Source of the DNA: Acholoe squamosa
Taxonomy: Eukaryota; Annelida; Polychaeta; Phyllodocida; Polynoidae
Reading direction: 5' to 3'
DNA: 64,000 nucleotides
Assembly: GCA_949317995.1 (NCBI GenBank)
Contig: OX439044.1
Span: 46,518,166 to 46,582,165 of the forward strand
Below are positions 57,011-64,000 of this stretch, in pieces (position 1 is the stretch's first letter; each line of letters begins with the position of its first letter). The notes beneath the pieces were generated by a model. It was not told the DNA's origin. It saw only the letters and a program-made list of their open reading frames with translations, and made no database searches. The position numbers were made by a program, and so were the translations under genes.

Positions 57011-57230
57011 ATATTGATTAAAAGGAAATTCTTCTTAAACTTCGGTCTCTATGGACACCGTGATGGCTACCAAAAGGATGAAACACAGATAATGATTAGA
57101 TAGAAAATGGGATGAGCCATGTAAACAATTTAATCAATGTAGGAATAGGAATTATGGCTAAGGGAATGGTTTTCAGCAGTTCTAAAATTTGCCACCAGGG
57201 GGCCTCTGAGTTTGCATGATTACAACATTT

Positions 57231-57859
57231 GTGGGCAGATGAGGGGAAAGGGCCCTGCCTGCAGGATTTTTAGTACTGTGTTTGGCCACTGGGGGAGCTA
57301 CAACAACCATAAATGTGAAAAATAGGCCAAAAATTACTGTTATGTACTTTTTTACACAGAAAAAGATGGTTTTCTCAAAAATGTTCTATTTTCTGGCACT
57401 TCCTGTCTATTTGGAATGTAAATGGAACATTTTGAATCCAAAAAGAGGCTAAAATAGGGGTTCTCAGGTAAATGTGTTAAAATGGCAACCAAAATAAATG
57501 TTCCAAATAGAAAAAAAATAATGTCAATTGATAGAATGATCCATCATGATTCATATGCTGAAAAAAGCATATAGATACCATTTCTAGATCCAAAACTGTG
57601 CCCAAAAGTATGAAAATGTTTGGTCATTTTTGATTGATTATTCAAATCATTATGCTAATTAGATGTCAAATTCAATGCAAACATTGAATAATACAGCTAA
57701 TTGCCTATATTGATACAGCTATGTCATTCCATTTTGTGAAGCAATATCTCCAAGACCAAAAGGGATATCTGCAAGGGTGATACCTCATTTTAAAGCTGAT
57801 AACTTCAATTTTAAATGTCACATTTCACCTCGGACTACCCTTTCCCCTCATCTGTCCAC
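57231..57859. mobile_element. TIR element, GTGGGCAGATGAGGGG ends
   Basis: GTGGGCAGATGAGGGGAAAG at the left pairs with CTTTCCCCTCATCTGTCCAC at the right (one mismatch), and ATTT precedes and follows. The 629-bp interior has no open frame, so it is non-autonomous. The superfamily is not clear. Confidence 0.7.
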
Positions 57860-58770
57860 ATTTAATCGGTGCCAGAAACTATAATTGTACTGGGAGTTCC
57901 TATATCAAATTTCAGAATGATTGGACATGTAGGTAAGATTTTATGGCCCTTTATGTGGCAGACCCTGAATGGCTTCATGGACAAGGCCATAGATCGCTAA
58001 TTTTGTCAATTTTAACCGTCCACAATTAGATACATACTTTGTGAAATTATCCCCCAAAATGTTAAGCTATCCTATATACATGTCTATAGGAGACATCATT
58101 TATGGAATATCATACCCCTGAGTTAAATATTCACGAAGTTGTATATGACTTGAACATAGAAGAATGGCTATCTGCATGCATAGTTATTTGGGAGCTATTG
58201 AATGATTTTGCAATTTTAGAGGTGTCTAATTTCAAATTGCAAACAAATAAATGCAGTCAAAATCTATTTTCCTGTAGTACAAATATCACAGAGTATGGAT
58301 GAAATGTTTACTGTCATAAAATTGTAATATTTGTGCCATACGAACATCCTGAAAATGCTCCAGTGGCTATGAGCAAAAGGTGCCAATTTTAGGGCAAACC
58401 TTCACTCATGAAACCGATCACCCTGTAGCAAGTTCCCATTCGATTTTAAAGGGACTTATACCATTGAATAGGCTTCCCAACTACCTTTTTTAGGTCTCTG
58501 AAACATATCTGTAGTACCTAGTTTCAGCTGGTCGCTCCTGTTTGGTAGGAAGGGAAATAACTTGGTTAATTAGTACTGGTTACAGCACTGAGTGGTCTCT
58601 TCTGTCAGCATGCAAGTCAATTAAGTTTAAGTCAAAGTCCCCACCCCTATCGGGCTCAATACTGAGGTCCAGTGGGTCCGCCATTGCTTGATCTGGGACC
58701 TGGCGAGATAAGCACTGATAACTGCCCGCAAGATGGGCATCAGGTGTTACATAATGTACCCAAAAAATTC
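57860..58770. other. Intergenic DNA, no gene seen
   Basis: AT-rich; the 66-codon frame at 58102 shows no motif. Confidence 0.3.
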
Positions 58771-59775
58771 CACAATGAATGGAGGGAATTATCTCATTGG
58801 TTGATAATGTATCCCGGGTCAGCCCTATAGAATACTTTGCTTCCTTCCGCCATCCCTACAATCTTAAAAGGCACCACAAACACATCCACAATGAAATTCT
58901 TCCCGTTGACACACCTACAATTAATTATAACCAATTTTACGAAAACCAAAACTACAAAAATACTCCCAAAAAGGAAATTCCAGAATGGGCCAAAAAACCT
59001 TTTGATCCTTACAAGGTCAAATTCAGAATTGTTTACAATTATTCTGATTTTTACAGGAAAAGGCTTGCAGAAGCTGCTCGTAAAAAACCAAGACGCTACC
59101 ACAGCCCAAAGTGGCCACAACTCTACCACCACCAACAAACCACTACCGAAGCCTATGAGGGCCAAGAAAGCACCTCTTCCACTACCATATGAGACCCAAA
59201 ACACTTTCAAGTTTAAAATCGTGACACCTGCCCAATGTCTACAAATGCTACAAACACGCTGTAATAACAAACAAGACACCATAAAAATACCTCAAGAAGA
59301 CCCAGTAAGTGACCCTTCCCTTAGGAAGAAACCACGCATGCAGCACCCCCTCAACCAGATCAAAATCAAACCAAAGACTCTCTCTAAACTACCTGACATG
59401 CCAACCATTGAAATCCCAGAAGACCTCACTGATTCTCCAGTTAAGAATTCACCAGTAAAACATTCACCAACTCCAAGCCCCCGCTCACGCAGTGGAAGCC
59501 CCCACTCATCCAGCAGTAGCAGCAACTCCTCAACCATATCAAGTAAATCAAGCACCACCAGTAAGAAATCACTCCGGGACGTAATTAGGTCAGTGTCAAA
59601 AATACCTAGAATACTGTCCCCCATAGAAAATCTCACTGAAGATCTTGCCATGAGTGATGACTCACCCTTGAAGAATTCACCTTATACAAATCACTATTTC
59701 TGCACCAAACTCAGCATTCTCAAGCAGGAGCAGCTCACCGGCCCCTACCACCACAACAAGCCACACATCCCTTAA

Positions 59776-60567
59776 CCCTTACGTGCCCAGATTAGCAAAA
59801 GTGCGCTCTAAAGCATGTATATATGTTTAGCAGACTACCATGGGTTTGATATGAATCAGGCTAAGATAATTTTAACACCAGAAGTCTCGTAATGTCAAGG
59901 GCTTTCGAATGATACCAAATTTGTCATGGATCATTAGGTATATAATTATTGATATATCCTATTACAGAAAATAATGAAATGAAAATAGGCTTAAAATACA
60001 TGAAAAGTACACGCTCTGGCCCTGAGAATAATGGGAAAATGTAGGAAAATTCACTAAAATTACAAAAAAAAAAGTGAAAAAGATACCAAAAATATGGAGG
60101 AAATGTTTTTTATGTGATTTTTTTTCCAAGGAATCCAATTGTAATACATTTTTTTCTCAATTCCTATCAATATGACCTGCTTTAACCTTCTCCCCCCACA
60201 AGCCCCTATAGGGGCTCACTCGGGGGACAGTGTGGGGAATCTGCCGGGGAGAGGGTTAAAATGTTAAAATGATGCTTTATGAATTAAAAATAGCCCATTC
60301 CCTACGAAAATAGTATGAAAAAAATCTCTGGACATTTTCATCCAAATTAGCCTCTGATCAACTTCTTGTGCCATTATCATTCCCTGCTGTCTCATATAAA
60401 ACTCTAACCTATGCTTCATATTACAATTTCTGAAAGCTATTTCACTGCCCTATTTGTTACAATTTGAATTAGTACCTAGATATGGACATAACACGGGTAA
60501 AGGCCTCTGTTATGTCAAGTTTGTTGAATAAATCAGCCTCCTCAAAATAATTCTGGGCAGGAAAGGG
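59776..60567. mobile_element. piggyBac-type MITE, TTAA target
   Basis: The ends CCCTTACGTGCCCAGATT and AATTCTGGGCAGGAAAGGG form an inverted repeat of the piggyBac style, flanked exactly by TTAA (59772-59775, 60568-60571). It is 792 bp with no transposase. Confidence 0.85.
60186..60255. mobile_element. 70-bp TTAA-flanked palindrome nested in the piggyBac MITE
   Basis: CCTTCTCCCC opens it and GGGGAGAGGG closes it; TTAA lies on both sides (60182-60185, 60256-60259). Inner words CCCCTATAGGGG and CACTCGGGGGACAGTG can also fold. Confidence 0.7.
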
Positions 60568-61191
60568 TTAAGACTGTTAAAAGCACTGTTCACATTGCCA
60601 AACCTAAGGAGTATGTACCTCAGACCATCACCAGAACTGTTCATCATACAAAGAACTATATCCCAACCCCCACCAAGAAAGAAAAACCAACACCAAGTAC
60701 CTCAACTACAAGCCATACCCCCACGATCCCGTGGGCCATACATACAAGAAGCACAACCTCCCAGCCAGAGAGGTTCTCTGTCATATATTGATAATGGTAT
60801 CCAAAGTTAACCAAAATGTTGGCTATGCAATGAAAAATGCTATGATTAATGAAGGATATTATGTCCCCACCCGCCGCAATTAGGCATGATATTGCCAGTT
60901 CATGTGAAATAGACATGACAAACCTGTGAACCATACTTGTATGCCAGGAAAAAAAATTTGGGTCCAAGTTTTATTACTGTTACCTGTTATAATTTTCATA
61001 TTGTATTATCTAACAATTGTTCTAATAATTGTGCAAACACTGTTATATTATTGAGTGTATTACTGTTATGGCAAACATTGACTTGTATACCAGTCACAGA
61101 CAATCACTTTACCCACAATGCACCATGTTGACTTCATGCATGAACGACTCAAGGTGTACCTCAGAAGAATGAATTTGATATTTGATTAATC

Positions 61192-61310
61192 CTGATGAAG
61201 GCAACTTTTCCATCGAAACTGTAGGTTCAAAAATTTTATAAAATTGTCATCTTTACAAACCAAGTTGGAAACCTAGTTGTGTTGTTTATATATTAAAACA
61301 TAAAAAAAAA
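61192..61310 (+). mobile_element. Possible Penelope-like element terminus
   Basis: CCTGATGAAGG, a spacer, then ATCGAAAC, followed at about 100 bp by an A-run. CTGATGA...GAAA is the core of hammerhead ribozymes found at the ends of Penelope-like elements. Stem II would have only two or three pairs, and no reverse transcriptase is seen upstream, so this is weak. Confidence 0.3.
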
Positions 61311-61319
61311 AAACTTTTA

Positions 61320-62310
61320 TATTTTGATGTTTGAATACGGGTAGGTCACAAAGACCTCAGCCAGTTAGAAAGTTGACAAGATATCATTTCATTGCAATAC
61401 TTAAGTAAAACTCTCTTCATAAAAGCGATTTTCCTGAGAAACAAGTAGAAAGTGGACAAGATTTCCTACAACCTACCCCATGTGTAATAGACCTCATAGA
61501 ACTTACAAGTTAACTGACATTCACCATTTTTTCTATTCATCTTTCCTCTTAAGGGTTTGTCCTATCCCATCATGGAGACATTTACTATCTGCAAACCCTT
61601 AACACTGTAAAAATGCTGTGTTCTGTCAATTTTGGGGTGTTGTAAAATGGTTTTAAATGGGAGATAAGGGTAACTGACCATAGCAATAATGTGTCTTTGA
61701 CCACTTTGAAAGAGATAATCGTAATCCAAGAAAAGTGACATTTTGATGAAGTATTTGAGCTAGGGGTGTAACTAAATAATCAGAGACATTTATCTTTTCA
61801 TTATGGAAAGGGAGTATAGGGGTCTACCCGAAATGACCAGAGTGCTTAGTTAAATATTATGGATAGGGATGTTTAACCGTGTTTTGATAGCTGCTTAGAA
61901 AGGTGACAGACTGCTGAGGATAATGACAATTGGATCAGAACATAGCATGACATAAGAAAAAAGTGAAAAAAAATACCGTTAGCTTAAGGTTTGGATACAC
62001 AACTGTTCAAAATCAGAGCTTTTCTTTTTTAAAGTAGGATAAAGCTCTACTTATTGAACCACTGTTCATGAAGAAAAGTTGATATTTAATCCCTGGAGTA
62101 AATTAAATATTTGGTACAGAGAAAAATGAAGAAAAATGATACAAATGCTATATGTTCTCAAAATGTAAGTCTGGCATATCAATGAAGAAAAATGACAATT
62201 GATGCAGAAATACTGACTTTATTAAGCATTCAAACTAGGTAAGTTGAAAAAAGGGTGATGTTCTCTTACTTCTTCCCCTGTAGAGACTTCAAAAATAAAG
62301 AAAACAGGTG
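61320..62310. other. Intergenic DNA, no gene seen
   Basis: 'gaaaaatga' words recur between 62080 and 62260. No bounded feature is supported. Confidence 0.3.
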
Positions 62311-62399
62311 AAACTTGCATAGGACATGTGTAAATAGCCCAGACCTATCCAATAGGGGGAAAGGGACTGAAAAAAATTGTTCAGTTAAATACAATTGTG

Positions 62400-62695
62400 T
62401 TTGTCACCTTTCTACTCAGAAAACTAGTAGAAAGGTGACATTGTACCAAGCTCATGAGACAGCCATGATTATATGGACTCTAACCCCAGCTTTAATTATT
62501 TGTTCTGTATCACTATTATTGTTGGAAATAAAAAGATGTTGGACTGAGATTGTATACCGCGTAAAGCATGGGACACACTGGGAATCATTGTCTAAAGGAT
62601 TTCGATGCCACTATTCCATCGTCCCACCTGATCCCCCAGATTTACCTCCCCCGATTTACCATGAATTGATTCCAACTGCAATGTTGATAATCTGA
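62400..62695 (+). CDS. Possible last exon of a single-pass membrane protein
   Basis: An acceptor-like cctttctactcag (to about 62420) precedes an open stretch with a membrane segment (IIWTLTPALIICSVSLLLLE), then a basic stop-transfer KRCW. A short tail ends PDLPPPIYHELIPTAML, which contains a PPxY motif of the kind bound by WW domains. No upstream exon was found. A chance frame is quite possible. Confidence 0.3.
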
Positions 62696-62699
62696 CAGT

Positions 62700-64000
62700 G
62701 GTGAAGGATTTTCGATTTTATTTTCAGATGGCAAGGTAATTTTCTCAGAAGAAAAATCAAAAAGATTAGAATATAGAGGGAAATCTTTTAGATTAGAAAG
62801 ACCAACATAGTATCTATAGAAATTATGGTATCGAACAGTAGTCATACTCACTGTTCGGGGGTATTGGTCCCGTAAGGCCACCCACCTGTGTTCCAACCAG
62901 AGTGACCCAGTTCTACCTGTCACCTCACTCTCCACTCACCTGCACAGGCAGGCCCACAGCAGTCATTCAGTCATCCTACCGGTGCAGAGACAGTTCAGTT
63001 CAATACAGGGATCATCCCTTCGCCCACCTCCCCCTTTTATGTGAAAGGAAAATCGATTAGTGGGTAAACGGCAGACACTTCTTCCAATTGAATGTTATTG
63101 GTGATCTACTCACTGACACGTAAATCATCTGTAATTGGATTGCGTGCAGAGTATCTCAAATTGGAGGATTATAAAAGTATCATCTATGTAATGGAAAGCT
63201 TAACAATGTTTTTAATAGGCCTAACGTTTGGTTTTAAACGTCTATCGCTCGCAAACATTGTTTGCTAGGAGATGCTTGTATTTCCCACTTTTGTCTATTT
63301 TAGAGCCCACACAGAAAAAAATCCATGTTAGCCAGTCTAACTTAACTTAGTCGAAACGGCCAAATAATCTTAGTTAGTACATATGACTCATGTGTGACTA
63401 ACAATGTCTAGTTTATGTTAGTCACATTGACTTCCCAAATCAGTTTCTCTCTCCAAGCACAATCTTGAACAAGGTATCTGCTAGGAGTTTCAGGCAAACT
63501 AACTTATCTTAGCCACTGTCACTTAGACTAAGATCCCTTAGTCACTTTGACTAAGGTATAGTGGCATAGTGTTGCCTTTACACACCAGGTGGCAGTGTGG
63601 TTTGAAACAGGATTTTTCTGGTGGCTTACCATCAATTGTTTGATAGATGTCAAAATGATGGTGGTTTTCAGGCACTGTATACATGTGAGGCTTTCGCAAT
63701 TCAATATTACATCAAGCTTGACAAAATATATTGAATAGGTTGATGATTTGTTGAATAAACTAAGTAGACAGGTAGTTACACCTTTTCTGTGGGAGTCTAG
63801 ATAAGTGAAATATCCAAAGATGTACCTGCTTCTTTGTGGGAAACCCAGAGTAACTTGACTCAGGGGTTCTAGTTTTCTATGTTAAATCAATGTGTAACCT
63901 TTTTCTCACTCCAGTACGGAGCAAATTCACATGATATTGAAGGAAATAAGAGGACATGTGATATCATATATTAAAAGCTCCCTAGTTTTATATATTTTTC
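62700..64000. other. Intergenic DNA with a CTTAGTC-rich patch
   Basis: At 63320-63560 the words CTTAGTC, TTAGTCAC and GACTAAG recur at least eight times in both orientations, giving many overlapping dyads. Nothing else is recognised to the end of the window. Confidence 0.45.

Larger units (their letters stand above)
58779..60790 (+). pseudogene. Broken zinc-finger / Ser-Pro-Lys-rich reading frame
   Basis: Three frames in succession carry protein-like sequence. Frame A (58779-59192) has FRHPYNLKRHHKHIH, the second half of a C2H2 finger whose two Cys are absent, then a basic stretch. Frame B (58837-59775, coding-like from about 59090) has IPEDLTDSPVKNSPVKHSP and a long Ser run. Frame C (about 59700-59771 and on past the insert to 60790) has SSSPAPTTTTSHTS and, after the insert, TVHIAKPKEYVPQ. 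The shifts between frames and a piggyBac-type insertion mean no intact protein can be made from this DNA as one exon. I do not recognise the parent family. It could instead be parts of a spliced gene. Confidence 0.45.

Noticed and set aside
59292-59651. 119-codon minus-strand frame
   Set aside because: It is the antisense shadow of the Ser-rich frame on the plus strand.

Overview
This window is nuclear DNA from an animal, most likely a marine invertebrate (deuterostome or lophotrochozoan; I cannot narrow it further). It is AT-rich, has large introns, GT-AG splice sites and dense short interspersed repeats. There are no bacterial operons. Most short open frames in it are chance frames inside introns or repeats.

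Three spliced genes can be assembled exon by exon with consistent splice phases. (1) Plus strand, 327-3474: a 228-residue secreted protein with a His-then-Cys arrangement like permuted papain-fold proteins (PPPDE/LRAT-like). (2) Minus strand, 13330-10094: a 616-residue SLC45A3-type major-facilitator transporter in three exons. (3) Plus strand, 33712-49085: a 348-residue RAD51AP1 orthologue in eight exons, with a 9.5 kb first intron full of nested transposons and an exon-2-like duplicate. Weaker coding remnants are a frameshifted DIRS-type retroelement (RNase H tail plus tyrosine recombinase) at 19.86-21.56 kb, one candidate thyroglobulin-type-1 exon on the minus strand near 26.1 kb, a broken zinc-finger/Ser-Pro-rich reading frame at 58.78-60.79 kb cut by a piggyBac-type element, and a possible single-pass membrane-protein exon near 62.4 kb.

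The rest is a record of small DNA transposons. The dominant family (at least twelve copies) has ends reading CCGTAATCTCCCGCG, a TA target duplication and an interior made of repeated TATAAGACGCACC-like words. Other families have CAGGGATG-type ends with 6-bp duplications, or CAGGGGTGTG-type ends with 5-bp duplications. Several insertions are proven by a paralogous empty site inside the window or by exact target duplications. There are also three copies of a SINE-like retroposon with 10-12 bp target duplications, a 1.24 kb inverted repeat, a 2.5 kb tandem duplication just downstream of RAD51AP1, and several minisatellites.

Layout: 0-4 kb secreted gene; 4-10 kb intergenic with a tRNA-like locus; 10-13.4 kb SLC45A3-like; 13.4-33.7 kb repeat-rich intergenic DNA; 33.7-49.1 kb RAD51AP1; 49.7-55.0 kb tandem duplication; 55-64 kb decayed repeats and broken open frames.
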